From positions 310,001 to 374,000 of the forward strand of contig CAWENQ010000007.1 in the NCBI GenBank assembly GCA_963810485.1: a stretch of DNA of 64,000 nucleotides, given 5' to 3'. The position numbers and the translations under genes were made by a program. Position 1 is the first letter of the stretch. The number at the start of each line of letters is the position of its first letter. This DNA comes from DATKFM01 sp963810485. GTDB lineage: Bacteria > Pseudomonadota > Alphaproteobacteria > Dongiales > Dongiaceae. Positions 53,817 through 63,365 of this stretch are shown here, in pieces. The notes beneath the pieces are model-generated. The model saw only the letters and a list, made by a program, of their open reading frames with translations, was not told the origin of the DNA and did no database searches.

Positions 53817-54572
53817 ATGCCCCAAGCCAAAGACCATATCGTCAAGTCGTTCGACGAAGAGATCAGGAAGCTCAATAATCTCATTACCTATATGGGCGGT
53901 CTCGCCGAATCGCAGCTGCAGGCGGCGGTCGAGGCGCTGTTGAAGCGCGATGCCGATGCCGCAAGCCGCATCATCCATGATGACGCCAAGATCGACGAGC
54001 AGGAAACCCTGATCTCGCAGCAGGTGGTGCGTCTCCTGGCATTGCGCCAGCCGATGGCCATCGATCTCCGGCAGATCGTGGCGGCGCTGAAGATTTCCAG
54101 CGACCTGGAGCGCTTCGGCGACTACGCGACCAATATTGCCAAGCGTTCGATTGCCCTGTCCCAACTGCCGCCGCTGAAGCCGCTGTTCGCCATCCCGCGC
54201 ATGGCCAAGCTCGTGCAGCAGAACATGAAGGACGTCCTGGATGCCTACACCGAGGCGGACGCCGACAAGGCTATGAGTGTCTGGAAGCGGGACGAGGAGG
54301 TGGACGAGATGTACACCAGCCTTTTCCGCGAGCTCCTGACTTACATGATGGAGGATCAGCGCAATATTTCGCCGTCGATCCACCTCCTGTTCATTGCCAA
54401 GAACATCGAGCGCATGGGCGATCACGCCACCAATATCGCGGAGACAATACACTTTATCGTTCGTGGCCATGACATCGAAGCGGAGCGGCCCAAAGGCGAC
54501 AATACGAGTTTCTCCGTCTTCAAGGCCAATGACGCCGGTGGCGTCGTGGGCAGCGACGAGCGCCGAGGATGA
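53817..54572 (+). CDS. phoU: phosphate signalling protein PhoU
   Basis: All-helical 251-residue protein built from two PhoU repeats: HIVKSFDEEIRKLNNLITYMGGLAE and DLERFGDYATNIAKRSIAL with the metal-binding E/D xxxD motif, repeated as IERMGDHATNIAETIHFIV. Links the Pst transporter to PhoR and keeps the kinase off when phosphate is plentiful. Overlaps phoB by 4 bp. Confidence 0.94.
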   Translation: MPQAKDHIVKSFDEEIRKLNNLITYMGGLAESQLQAAVEALLKRDADAASRIIHDDAKIDEQETLISQQVVRLLALRQPMAIDLRQIVAALKISSDLERFGDYATNIAKRSIALSQLPPLKPLFAIPRMAKLVQQNMKDVLDAYTEADADKAMSVWKRDEEVDEMYTSLFRELLTYMMEDQRNISPSIHLLFIAKNIERMGDHATNIAETIHFIVRGHDIEAERPKGDNTSFSVFKANDAGGVVGSDERRG

Positions 54573-55267
54573 CGCCCATGTCTCCCACCGTACTCGTGGT
54601 CGAGGACGAAACGGCGCTGGTGACGCTGCTGCGCTACAACCTGGAACGGGAAGGCTTCCGGGTGGCGGAGGCGGGCGACGGCGAAGAGGCGCTGCTGGTG
54701 GCGCGGGAGCAGAAGCCGGACCTGGTGCTGCTGGACTGGATGCTGCCGCTGCTGTCGGGCCTGGAGGTCTGCCGCCAGATGCGGCGCATGCCGGAAACCC
54801 GCGGCGTGCCGATCATCATGCTGACCGCCCGCGGCGAGGAGGGCGACAAGCTGCGCGGCCTGGACAGCGGCGCCGACGATTATGTCACCAAGCCCTTCAG
54901 CCCGAGCGAGCTGATCGCCCGGGTGCGCGCGGTGCTGCGCCGCAGCCGGCCCTCCACCAACGGCGAAACCATGCAGTTCGAGGATCTGACCATGGACCTG
55001 GCCTCGCACCGCGTCCGCCGCAAGGGCCGCGACGTGCATCTGGGTCCGACGGAATTCCGCCTGCTGCGCCATCTGCTGGAACATCAGGGCCGGGTGTTCA
55101 ACAGGGAGCAGCTGCTGGATGCGGTTTGGGGCCACGACGTCTATGTCGAGCCGCGCACGGTGGATGTGCATATCCGCCGGCTGCGCAAAGCGCTGAACGG
55201 CCCGGAAGAATTCGACCTGATCCGCACGGTAAGATCGGCGGGGTACTCGCTGGATCGCGGGGAGTAG
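54569..55267 (+). CDS. phoB: phosphate regulon response regulator PhoB
   Basis: OmpR-type regulator of 232 residues. Receiver: acidic pair in VVEDET, phosphoacceptor D56 in LLDWMLP, Lys in YVTKPFS. DNA-binding winged helix: GPTEFRLLRHLLEHQGRVFNREQLLDAVWG and RTVDVHIRRLRKAL. Binds the Pho box, such as the one at 49005. Start ATG 54569 overlaps phoU (ATGA); last gene of phoR-pstSCAB-phoU-phoB. Confidence 0.95.
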   Translation: MTPMSPTVLVVEDETALVTLLRYNLEREGFRVAEAGDGEEALLVAREQKPDLVLLDWMLPLLSGLEVCRQMRRMPETRGVPIIMLTARGEEGDKLRGLDSGADDYVTKPFSPSELIARVRAVLRRSRPSTNGETMQFEDLTMDLASHRVRRKGRDVHLGPTEFRLLRHLLEHQGRVFNREQLLDAVWGHDVYVEPRTVDVHIRRLRKALNGPEEFDLIRTVRSAGYSLDRGE

Positions 55268-55290
55268 GCACTAGAGCACTCAGACACTGG

Positions 55291-55541
55291 CTTGTCCCCT
55301 CGCCCACATAGTGGGAGAGGGGGCGCAACGTTCGCGTCCAGCGAATGTTGCGCGGGTGAGGGATGGACGCACACGCGTCGAAGACGCTGAACCCGCGAAG
55401 AGGGCCGATTACCCAGTGACCTAACCTGATGGTGGCAGCCTCGTCGCGCGCGGCGATACCGGCGCCGGCCCCTCACCTGCAACATCCGCTGGACGCGGAT
55501 GTTGCATGCCTCTCCCCACTTCGTGGGGCGAGGCGACAAGG
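55291..55541. repeat. two diverged ~71-bp palindromic elements in inverted orientation
   Basis: Left unit 55291-55361 and right unit 55471-55541 are reverse complements of one another at roughly four of five bases. Each holds a short hairpin (CCCAC-ATA-GTGGG type) and a longer one with GTCCAGCG at its tip (GCAACGTTCGC...GCGAATGTTGC in the left). About 109 bp separate them. The whole fills 55268-55577, where no gene is visible. Looks like a BIME/REP-type composite repeat between the convergent phoB and ppa. Confidence 0.75.
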
Positions 55542-55577
55542 TTTCTAAACCGGCCGGTTTAAACTAGCGGATTGCCA

Positions 55578-56105
55578 CTATTGCTTCGCCCTGTTGATCG
55601 CTTCGACGATCATGCTGTTGGCCTCTTCCGCCTCGGCCCAGCGGCCGACCTTGGACCATTTGCCTTTTTCCAGGTCCTTGTAGTGGGTGAAGAAATGGGC
55701 GATCTGCTCGGTGAGGATTTCAGGAAGCTGGCGGTAGGAGACGATGCCGCGGTGGAAGGGGTGCAATTCGTCCACGGGCACCGCCAGGATCTTTTCGTCG
55801 AGGCCCTTGTCGTCCTCCATCAGCAGCGCGCCGATGGGGCGGGAGCGGATGATGACGCCGGGCACAACGCGGGTCGGCCCCACCACCATGATGTCGCAGG
55901 GATCGCCGTCCTCGGACAGGGTATGGGGAATGAACCCGTAGTTCGCCGGATAGGTCATCGCCGTATGCAGGAAGCGGTCGACGAACAGGGCGCCGGAATC
56001 CTTGTCGATCTCGTACTTCACCGGCTCGCCGCCGAGCGGGATCTCGATGATGGCATTGACGTCCCAGGGCGGATTGCGGCCGATGGGAATCTTGGAGATA
56101 TCCAT
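55578..56105 (-). CDS. ppa: inorganic pyrophosphatase
   Basis: Family I soluble pyrophosphatase, 175 residues from ATG at 56105 (MDISKIPIGRNPPWDVN) with GGGAGGCG upstream. Active-site segments: AIIEIPLGGEPVKYEIDKDSG, PANYGFIPHTLSEDGDPCDIMV (the acidic metal-binding cluster), KGLDEKILAVP. Removes PPi from biosynthesis. The MFS gene is immediately upstream in the same direction (13 bp). Confidence 0.96.
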   Translation of the reverse strand: MDISKIPIGRNPPWDVNAIIEIPLGGEPVKYEIDKDSGALFVDRFLHTAMTYPANYGFIPHTLSEDGDPCDIMVVGPTRVVPGVIIRSRPIGALLMEDDKGLDEKILAVPVDELHPFHRGIVSYRQLPEILTEQIAHFFTHYKDLEKGKWSKVGRWAEAEEANSMIVEAINRAKQ

Positions 56106-56118
56106 GGGAGACGCCTCC

Positions 56119-57708
56119 CTATTGTGGAACACCCCCCGGCTTCGCAGACGGTGGCGGATAGTGCCGCATCATCCAAAGCAAGAGGAGTAGGCCGGGGATG
56201 GCTACAAATGTCGAGAGTATGAAGTAATTGAACCAGCCCATCTGCTCCACCAGTACGCCGCCGGGAGACGACAAGACAGTGCGGCCAATCGCGGCAAGCG
56301 AAGAAAACAGTGCATAATGTGTGCCCGTGAAGGCGACATTGCAGAGACCGGAGAGATAGGCGACGAACGCAGCAGAGCCGATACCGCCGCTTAGATTTTC
56401 AAGACCAATCGTCAGCATGAGGAAGTAGACATCGTGGCCCACTTGTGCCTGGGCAGCGAACATCAGGTTCGACACCATTTGCACGATACCGCCGATGAGC
56501 AGGCTGCGCATCAAACCAACCCGGACCACCAGGAGGCCGCCCAGTGCGACGCCAACAAGAGTGACGACGATGCCGAAGAACTTGCTGACATCCGCAATCT
56601 CGTCGTTGGTGAATCCCATGTTGACGTAGAAGGCCGAGGAAATGACACCGGCCACCGCATCGCCCAGCTTGAACAGCACGATGAAGAGCAGGATGATCCA
56701 CCAACCATCGCGCGAGGCCATGTCGCGGAACGGTGTGACGACAGTTTCATCGAGCCAATTGCGCACATCGGCATAGCCCGAGCCGACTCTCGAATGCGGT
56801 GCAGTGGCGGCCCGCGGCATCAGTACGATCAGCGCCACCGGTACCGCGGCGGCCACGACGACGGCGACGATGTTCGGTACCCACTTGGCCCAAGGCGCCC
56901 ATTCCATAGTCCCGAGCAGCTGGAATCGCACGAGCCAATAAGCACCGAGCCCGCAGCCTACGATCAGAATCAGCGCTGCAACACGCGCCCATCTCGACTC
57001 CGCTGCGACGGCTTCAACGAAAACTCTGGCGCGGTTCGGCGGCTCTCGCGTCATTAGAACCGTCACGATGCCCACGAGAACAAATGCCGCCATCAGCATG
57101 TAGACAGCAGACCAACCGATCTCGTCGACGACGCGCAGCGCCAGCCAGCCGGAAGCAATCATGCCGAAGCGGTAGCCGATTTGCGTCATAGCCGCACCCG
57201 CGCCCTGCTGCTCATCGTCGAGCAGCTCGATGCGATAGGCGTCGATGACGACGTCCTGGCTGGCCGAACAGAAAGCAACGGCTACGGCACATATGACCGT
57301 CAACGCCGGCGTCAGAACCGGGTCGGTGTTGCCGAGGGCGACGACGGAGATCAGCAGGCCGGATTGAGTCAAGATGGCCCAACCTCGGCGCCGCCCCATC
57401 CGCCCGAGCACTCCAGGCAGGGTAACGCGGTCCATAAAGGGGGCCCACAGAAACTTCAGGCTGTAGACGACGCCCACCAGGGCGAAGAACCCGATGGTCG
57501 CCAGATCCACACCGGCTCTCGCCTGCCAGACTTGCAGCGTAGCCCCAGTCAGCGCCAGTGGCAGGCCGGACGAGAAACCCATGAAGAGAACGGCGATCAG
57601 CCGCGGCTCCGCATAGGTGGCCAGCGTTTGCAGGGCCGACTTAGGCGCCGCTGGCGCCGTGACGTTGGAGGTTGTTTCTTGTGTTGTCACCAACCCCTCA
57701 CTACGCAC
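56119..57708 (-). CDS. MFS permease, AmpG-like (muropeptide transporter family)
   Basis: Membrane protein of 529 residues, 12-14 helices. AmpG-like segments: LFMGFSSGLPLALTGATLQVWQ, GVVYSLKFLWAPFMDRV, CSASQDVVIDAYRIELLDDEQQGAGAAM and GLENLSGGIGSAAFVAYLSGLC. AmpG imports GlcNAc-anhydroMurNAc peptides for cell-wall recycling, which agrees with the VanX-like dipeptidase elsewhere in the window. A GTG start at 57708 is assumed. The loop between about 290-320 is unusually hydrophobic. Confidence 0.84.
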   Translation of the reverse strand: MRSEGLVTTQETTSNVTAPAAPKSALQTLATYAEPRLIAVLFMGFSSGLPLALTGATLQVWQARAGVDLATIGFFALVGVVYSLKFLWAPFMDRVTLPGVLGRMGRRRGWAILTQSGLLISVVALGNTDPVLTPALTVICAVAVAFCSASQDVVIDAYRIELLDDEQQGAGAAMTQIGYRFGMIASGWLALRVVDEIGWSAVYMLMAAFVLVGIVTVLMTREPPNRARVFVEAVAAESRWARVAALILIVGCGLGAYWLVRFQLLGTMEWAPWAKWVPNIVAVVVAAAVPVALIVLMPRAATAPHSRVGSGYADVRNWLDETVVTPFRDMASRDGWWIILLFIVLFKLGDAVAGVISSAFYVNMGFTNDEIADVSKFFGIVVTLVGVALGGLLVVRVGLMRSLLIGGIVQMVSNLMFAAQAQVGHDVYFLMLTIGLENLSGGIGSAAFVAYLSGLCNVAFTGTHYALFSSLAAIGRTVLSSPGGVLVEQMGWFNYFILSTFVAIPGLLLLLWMMRHYPPPSAKPGGVPQ

Positions 57709-57814
57709 TTGCCGATGTCAACAATGTAGGATGCTCCGTGCGCCACCGCACGCCGCAACCCCAGCTTTTTCCTGCGATTCGCCTTTGCCGTCAAAAGGCA
57801 TTACGGCGGCGGGA

Positions 57815-59644
57815 TCAGCCGGTTTCGGCCTCGGCGGCCCGTTCGGCGCGTTTCCTGTCATGGGGGCTGAGCAGCTTCTTGCGCAGGCGGATGCTCTTGG
57901 GCGTTACCTCGACCAGCTCGTCGTCGCCGATATAGGCGATGGACTTCTCCAGCGTCATCTGCCGCGGCGGGGTCAGGCGGATCGCCTCGTCCTTGGACGT
58001 GGTGCGGATATTGGTGAGCTGCTTGGTCTTCATCGGGTTCACTTCCAGGTCGTTGCCCCGGCTATGCTCGCCGATGATCATGCCCTCATAGACCTGGATG
58101 CCCGGATTGATGAACATCGGGCCGCGCTCCTCCAGGTACCAGAGGGCGTAGGCGACGGAGTTGCCCTCGGCGTTGGAGATCAGCACGCCGTTGCGCCGGC
58201 CTTCGATCGGACCCTTGAACGGCGCATAGCCGTGGAACATCCGGCTCATGATGCCGGTGCCGCTGGTGTCCGTGAGGAACTCGCCGTGGTAGCCGATCAG
58301 GCCGCGGGTCGGCACGAAGAAGGTGAGGCGCGACTTGGCGCCGCCGGACGGGCGCATGTCCTGCAGCTCGCCGCGGCGCTGGCCGAGCTTTTCCACCACG
58401 ACGCCGGAGAATTCGTCGTCGACATCGACCTGGATTTCCTCGATCGGCTCCAGCCGCTGGCCCGTCGTCGGATCGGTCTTGAAGATCACCCGCGGGCGGC
58501 CGATGGAGAGCTCGTAGCCCTCGCGGCGCATGGTCTCCACCAGGATGCCGAGCTGCAGCTCGCCGCGGCCGGCCACTTCGAAGGCTTCCTTGCCCTCGGC
58601 CTCCCGCACCCTGATCGCCACATTGCCTTCGGCCTCGCGCTCCAGGCGCGCGCGGATCATGCGGCTGGTGACCTTGTCGCCTTCCCGGCCGGCCAGCGGC
58701 GAGTCGTTGACCGAGAAGGTCATAGCCAATGTCGGCGGATCGATGGCGGTGGCATGGATCGGCGACGCCACCACGGAATCGGCGATGGTATCGGCCACGG
58801 TGGTTTCCGTGAGGCCGGCAATGGCGACGATATCGCCGGCCACCGCTTCCTCCACCGGCAACCGCTCAAGGCCGCGGAAGGACAAGAGCTTGGTCAGGCG
58901 CGCATGCTCGATGACCCGGCCGAAGGGGCTCAGGGAACGCACATGCATGTTGATGCGGGCCACGCCGGAATGGATGCGGCCGGTGAGCACGCGCCCGACA
59001 TAGGGATCGTACTCCAGCGTCGTCGCCAGCATGGAGAAGGGCGCGTCCATGTCGCCGGTGGCCTTTGGCACATGGCGGAGAATGAGATCGAACAGGGGCG
59101 CCAGATCCTTGCGCTCGTCCTCCAATGTCGTGGCCGCCCAGCCCTGCTTGGAGGAAGCGAACAGCGTGGGGAAATCGAGCTGCTCGTCATTGGCGCCAAG
59201 TGCGGCAAAGAGATCGAACACTAGGTTATGCACTTCGGTGGCGCGGGCATCGGGCCGGTCCACCTTGTTGATCACCACGATGGGCCGCAGGCCCAGCTTC
59301 AGCGCTTTCATGGTGACGAACTTGGTCTGGGGCATCGGGCCTTCGGCCGCGTCCACCAGCACCACGGCGCCGTCAACCATGCTGAGGATGCGCTCCACCT
59401 CGCCGCCGAAATCGGCGTGGCCCGGCGTATCCACGATGTTGAGGCGATGGCCCTTCCAGGCGACCGACGTGCATTTGGACAGGATGGTGATGCCGCGCTC
59501 CCGCTCCAGGTCGTTGGAGTCCATGGCGCGTTCCATCACCTGCTGGTTGGCGCGGAAGGTGCCGCTTTGCCGCAGGAGCTGATCCACCAGCGTGGTCTTG
59601 CCGTGGTCGACATGGGCGATGATGGCGAAGTTATGAATTGTCAT
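57815..59644 (-). CDS. typA: translational GTPase TypA/BipA
   Basis: Ribosome-binding GTPase of 609 residues. P-loop AHVDHGKTTL (about 10-19), switch I region ERERGITILSK, DTPGHADFGGEVE, NKVDRP, then EF-G-like domains and the BipA C-terminus (TRGLIGYHGEFLTDTSGTG, NPMKTKQLTNIRTT). Involved in 50S assembly and stress adaptation. The adenosine kinase-like gene upstream ends within its start codon (ATGA overlap), so the two are cotranscribed. Confidence 0.97.
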   Translation of the reverse strand: MTIHNFAIIAHVDHGKTTLVDQLLRQSGTFRANQQVMERAMDSNDLERERGITILSKCTSVAWKGHRLNIVDTPGHADFGGEVERILSMVDGAVVLVDAAEGPMPQTKFVTMKALKLGLRPIVVINKVDRPDARATEVHNLVFDLFAALGANDEQLDFPTLFASSKQGWAATTLEDERKDLAPLFDLILRHVPKATGDMDAPFSMLATTLEYDPYVGRVLTGRIHSGVARINMHVRSLSPFGRVIEHARLTKLLSFRGLERLPVEEAVAGDIVAIAGLTETTVADTIADSVVASPIHATAIDPPTLAMTFSVNDSPLAGREGDKVTSRMIRARLEREAEGNVAIRVREAEGKEAFEVAGRGELQLGILVETMRREGYELSIGRPRVIFKTDPTTGQRLEPIEEIQVDVDDEFSGVVVEKLGQRRGELQDMRPSGGAKSRLTFFVPTRGLIGYHGEFLTDTSGTGIMSRMFHGYAPFKGPIEGRRNGVLISNAEGNSVAYALWYLEERGPMFINPGIQVYEGMIIGEHSRGNDLEVNPMKTKQLTNIRTTSKDEAIRLTPPRQMTLEKSIAYIGDDELVEVTPKSIRLRKKLLSPHDRKRAERAAEAETG

Positions 59645-60660
59645 GAGCAGGTCACTTGTCGAACTGGAGTACGAAGATCCGCCGGCAAAAGATCGGCCAG
59701 CCGCGTCTGCGGCCGGGGACCGATATGGCTGATCACTTCGGCGGCGGCGATGGCGCCGATGCGGCCGGCATCGAACAGATTATAGCCGGCAGTATAACCG
59801 TGGAGGAAACCAGCGGCGAACAAATCGCCGGCGCCGGTGGTGTCGACGACCTTGGCGACCTTGACTGCGTCGACCACATGCACTTCGCCGTCGGCGAAGA
59901 TCACGGCACCCTTTTCGCTGCGAGTCAGGGCCGCGACTTCGCACTTGCCCCGGGTGGCCTGCAGCGCCGCATCGAAGCTGTCTACTTCCCAGAGGGAGCA
60001 GATCTCCGCCTCGTTGGCGATCAGGATATCGATATGGTTCTCCACCAGGTCGCGGAAAGAGGCGCGGTGCCGCTCAACGCAAAAAGAATCCGAGAGGGTC
60101 AGCGCGACCTTGCGATTGGCGCCATGGGCGATGCGGGCCGCCTGGAGGAAAGCTTCTTTCGCCTGGGGCGGATCCCAGAGATAGCCTTCGAGATAGACCA
60201 CCTTGGAGCCCTTGATGACGCCGGGATCGACATCAGCCGGGGTCAGGTTCAGGCAGGCGCCCAGATAGGTCTGCATGGTGCGTTGGGCGTCGGGGGTGAC
60301 GAAGATCAGGCTGCGGGCAGTGGGCGGCCCATCGGCCGCCTGGGGGGTCTGATAGGTGACGCCCGCGGCCCGGATATCGTGGCGGAACACCCCGCCGAAC
60401 TGGTCCTCGGCCACCTTGCCGATGAAGGCGGCGCGGCCGCCCAGGGAGGCCACTCCGGCCGCCGTATTGGCCGCCGAGCCGCCGGAGGCCTCGATCGCCG
60501 GCCCCATCTTGCGGTACAGGCTGCTCGCCCGGTCGGCGTCGATCAGGGTCATGGCGCCTTTGATAAGTTCTTGATCTTGCAAGAACTTATCGTCGGACTT
60601 CGTGATGATATCGACGATCGCATTGCCGATCGTGGCGACGTCGAAGCGGCTGTCGGCCAT
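59641..60660 (-). CDS. adenosine kinase-like PfkB family kinase
   Basis: PfkB kinase of 339 residues: VATIGNAIVDIITKSDDKFL, ASGGSAANTAAGVASLGGRAAF, VVYLEGYLWDPPQAKEAF and the catalytic signature DTTGAGDLFAAGFLHGYT. These are the features of alphaproteobacterial proteins annotated as adenosine kinase. ATG at 60660 (MADSRFDVATIG) is chosen over an open frame to 60768. Overlaps typA by 4 bp. Confidence 0.88.
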   Translation of the reverse strand: MADSRFDVATIGNAIVDIITKSDDKFLQDQELIKGAMTLIDADRASSLYRKMGPAIEASGGSAANTAAGVASLGGRAAFIGKVAEDQFGGVFRHDIRAAGVTYQTPQAADGPPTARSLIFVTPDAQRTMQTYLGACLNLTPADVDPGVIKGSKVVYLEGYLWDPPQAKEAFLQAARIAHGANRKVALTLSDSFCVERHRASFRDLVENHIDILIANEAEICSLWEVDSFDAALQATRGKCEVAALTRSEKGAVIFADGEVHVVDAVKVAKVVDTTGAGDLFAAGFLHGYTAGYNLFDAGRIGAIAAAEVISHIGPRPQTRLADLLPADLRTPVRQVTCS

Positions 60661-60867
60661 AAGGTCCCAATTTCGCTGGGGGTTTTTCGGGGCGGTTCCC
60701 GCCGGGTAGGGCTGGAAAGCGCGGCCGGAGTATAGCCAGGACGCCTTTCCGGACAAGTCGGACGCCAAGGGGCCTGCCGGGCGGATCAGCGGCCAAAGGC
60801 CGCGCCTTGAGCGGCAGCCCGGGCATCGCTACATAGCTGCCAGCACAATTTTCGGTCGCCCCCGCCC

Positions 60868-61545
60868 TTGATCAATTCCCTCATCCGCGGCTTCCAGCAG
60901 CTGTTCGATCCGCCCACCCGGCGCCTGGTGATCCTGAGCGCGCTGACCGCGCTGGGCGTTCTGATCGTGCTCGCCGTCGTCCTCTGGTTCGTACTGGCCC
61001 AGTTCCAGTTCCTGCAGTGGGAATGGGCCGAGCGGGCCGTGGAAATCGGCGCCGGCTTCCTTCTGTTCGTCCTCGTCTGGCTGCTGTTCCCGGCGGCGCT
61101 GTCGGCGACGGTCGGCCTGTTCCTCGACTCCGTCGCCTCGCAGGTGGAACGCACCCACTATCCGAAACTGCCGCCGCCGCGCAAACAGGCGTTGCATGAA
61201 GCCATCTGGGGCGGCGTGAAACTGGCCTTGGTTGCTCTTGGCCTGAACATCCTGGTCTTGCCGATTTATTTCGTTCCCTTTCTGAATATCTTTGTGTTTT
61301 ACACGCTAAATGGCTATCTTCTGGGCCGTGAGTATTTCGAGACCGTAGCGCTCCGTCGCCTTAGCGCAGGTGAGGCGAGAGAGCTGTGGCGGAAAGAGAA
61401 GCGGCGATTGATCGTCGCCGGTGCAGTGATCACTCTGATGCTGACGATTCCGTTTCTCAATCTCGTCGCGCCCGTGGTGGCGACAGCTTTCATGCTTCAC
61501 CTGTTCGAATCGATGCGCGTGACCGCAGGCGGAGCCCGCGGCTAG
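60868..61545 (+). CDS. EI24 domain membrane protein (CysZ-like)
   Basis: A 225-residue inner-membrane protein with about four helices: LFDPPTRRLVILSALTALGVLIVLAVVLWFV, FLLFVLVWLLFPAAL, LNILVLPIYFVPFLNIFVFYTLNGYLLGREYFE and VAGAVITLMLTIPFLNLVAPVVATAFML. The GYLLGREYFE and PFLNLVAPVVATAFMLH blocks are typical of the EI24/CysZ family, of which CysZ is a sulfate permease. A sulfate role is not shown here. TTG start at 60868 assumed. Confidence 0.8.
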   Translation: MINSLIRGFQQLFDPPTRRLVILSALTALGVLIVLAVVLWFVLAQFQFLQWEWAERAVEIGAGFLLFVLVWLLFPAALSATVGLFLDSVASQVERTHYPKLPPPRKQALHEAIWGGVKLALVALGLNILVLPIYFVPFLNIFVFYTLNGYLLGREYFETVALRRLSAGEARELWRKEKRRLIVAGAVITLMLTIPFLNLVAPVVATAFMLHLFESMRVTAGGARG

Positions 61546-61570
61546 AAATACTTGGCGCACGAGAAGAACC

Positions 61571-61978
61571 ATGAGCGAGAGCAATATGGGGCAGCGGCTG
61601 CGGCCGGCCCTACACATCATCGGCACCGTGATCCTGCTGGCAGGCTTGCTCAGCGGTTGTCAGTCACCGGACTCCACGACCGGCGATAAAGTTGCCGCCG
61701 CGCCCAAGTCCGGCATGGGCGCGCCGCCGAAAGTGCTCGGCCTGAAGCCCCACGACGTGCAAGAGCTGCTGGGCATGCCAAAGCTGGTGCGCCGGGACGA
61801 TCCGGCCGAGGTCTGGCAGTACCGCAGCAGCGCCTGTGTCCTGGACGTTTTCCTCTATCCCGAGGAGACGGGCGCACAGCAAGTCCGCTACCTGGAAGCG
61901 CGCACCGTGGCGGCCGAACCGGCGCGCACCGATGAGTGCGTCAACGATATCCGCCGCACCAACCGCGTGCCGACCTAA
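61571..61978 (+). CDS. small lipoprotein (SmpA/OmlA-like fold)
   Basis: A 135-residue lipoprotein: signal with lipobox LLSGCQS near residue 30, linker, then LKPHDVQELLGMPKLVRRDDPAEVWQYRSSACVLDVFLYP, a short domain like the OmlA/BamE fold in which a glycine-rich turn is followed by W-x-Y. Two cysteines in the mature part may bond. Convergent with nth (stops adjacent at 61978/61979). Confidence 0.8.
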   Translation: MSESNMGQRLRPALHIIGTVILLAGLLSGCQSPDSTTGDKVAAAPKSGMGAPPKVLGLKPHDVQELLGMPKLVRRDDPAEVWQYRSSACVLDVFLYPEETGAQQVRYLEARTVAAEPARTDECVNDIRRTNRVPT

Positions 61979-62689
61979 TCACCTGGACTTCGAACGCGCT
62001 GCCGCCTTGCGTTTCGTCGGCTTGGGTTTCTTTGCCGCAACCGCCGGTGCGGCGCCGGTCTTCTCCTTGAAACCGCAGAGATCGATCAGCACGCAGCGCG
62101 GGCATTCGGGCCTGCGCGCCTTGCAGATGTAGCGGCCATGGAGGATCAGCCAGTGATGGGCGTGGAGCTTCCAGCGCTCCGGCACGTTCTTCTCCAGCGC
62201 CTGCTCCACCGCGTCGGGCGTCTTGCCGGGGGCGAGGCCGGTGCGGTTGCAGAGGCGGAAGATATGGGTGTCGACGGCCATGGTCGGCTGCGCAAAGGCG
62301 ATGTTCAGCACCACATTGGCGGTCTTGCGGCCGACCCCCGGCAGTTCCTGCAGCTTTTCCCGGTCGGCGGGCACTTCGCCGCCGTACTTTTCGATCAGGA
62401 TCTTGCTGAGGGCGATGACGTTTTTGGCCTTGGTGTTGAACAGGCCGATGGTCTTGATGAAGCCCTTCAGCCGCTCTTCACCCAGGGCCAGCATCTTCTG
62501 CGGCGTGTCCGCCAGCTTGAACAGCTCCACCGTCGCTTTGTTGACGCTGACGTCGGTGGCCTGGGCGGACAGCACCACGGCGACCAGGAGCGTGAAAGGA
62601 TTTATGTACTCCAGCTCGCCCCGGGGATTGGGATTGAGTGCCGACAGCCGGCTGAAGAACTGATCGGCATCGAGCTTGCGGGCGGCCAT
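61979..62689 (-). CDS. nth: endonuclease III
   Basis: DNA glycosylase/AP lyase for oxidised pyrimidines, 236 residues. Helix-hairpin-helix with catalytic lysine ELPGVGRKTANVVL (about 115-128), catalytic aspartate in VDTHIFRL, and the 4Fe-4S loop CKARRPECPRCVLIDLC (C-x6-C-x2-C-x5-C). A lysine/alanine-rich C-terminal tail of about 25 residues is extra. Confidence 0.96.
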   Translation of the reverse strand: MAARKLDADQFFSRLSALNPNPRGELEYINPFTLLVAVVLSAQATDVSVNKATVELFKLADTPQKMLALGEERLKGFIKTIGLFNTKAKNVIALSKILIEKYGGEVPADREKLQELPGVGRKTANVVLNIAFAQPTMAVDTHIFRLCNRTGLAPGKTPDAVEQALEKNVPERWKLHAHHWLILHGRYICKARRPECPRCVLIDLCGFKEKTGAAPAVAAKKPKPTKRKAAARSKSR

Positions 62690-62820
62690 GAAATACCTGG
62701 GGCGTAGGGGGCGAGGTCTTGCGGGCAGCGGCAGAGACGGTGCGAGTCTAGCGGCGGCAAGCGCTGCGCGCCAAGGGGCTCCGCTTTGCCGCCCCGGCCT
62801 TGTCCCAGTATAATTGCACC

Positions 62821-63321
62821 ATGGATTACGCTGCTCAGCCCGCCAGCACCCATGGCAATGCCGAGGCGCCGGTGATCTTCGATGCGGTGCTGCATCCCTA
62901 TCGCAGCCTGAGCCGCCGGGGCTTCCTGTTGCTGATGCTGATGGTGGCCATGGTGGGATTCGCCGGCGGCATCGCCTTCGTCTATCTGGGCGCCTGGCCG
63001 ATCACCGGATTCGGCTTGCTGGAGCTCGCGCTGTTCTACGTCATGTTCGAGCTCAGCTATCGCAGCGCCCGCCTGTTCGAGCGGGTACGGCTGACCGAGG
63101 ACGAACTGGTGGTCGAGCGCCACGAGGCCAATGGCGAGATCAGGCGCTGGCGGTTCCAGACCTATTGGCTGCGGGTGGTGTTCGACGAGCCGGCGTCCCA
63201 TGGCAGCGAGCTCACTTTGTCATCCCATGGTCGGCAGCTCACGATCGGCAGCTTCCTGACCGCGCCGGAACGGGCCGATTTCGCCCGGTCGCTCCAGGCG
63301 GCGCTGGCCGGCTTGCGCTAG
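62821..63321 (+). CDS. DUF2244 domain integral membrane protein
   Basis: A 166-residue protein: cytoplasmic LHPYRSLSRRGFLLLMLMVAMVGFAGGIAF, second helix WPITGFGLLELALFYVMFELSYRSAR, then a soluble PH-like part, VRLTEDELVVERH to LTIGSFLTAPERADF. DUF2244 proteins are widespread in alphaproteobacteria and of unknown function, often near nth or cytochrome oxidase genes. ATG at 62821. Confidence 0.86.
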   Translation: MDYAAQPASTHGNAEAPVIFDAVLHPYRSLSRRGFLLLMLMVAMVGFAGGIAFVYLGAWPITGFGLLELALFYVMFELSYRSARLFERVRLTEDELVVERHEANGEIRRWRFQTYWLRVVFDEPASHGSELTLSSHGRQLTIGSFLTAPERADFARSLQAALAGLR

Positions 63322-63365
63322 ATCCGCCGCGAACAGGCTTGCCTAAGAACGGACCTGCCTAGGCC

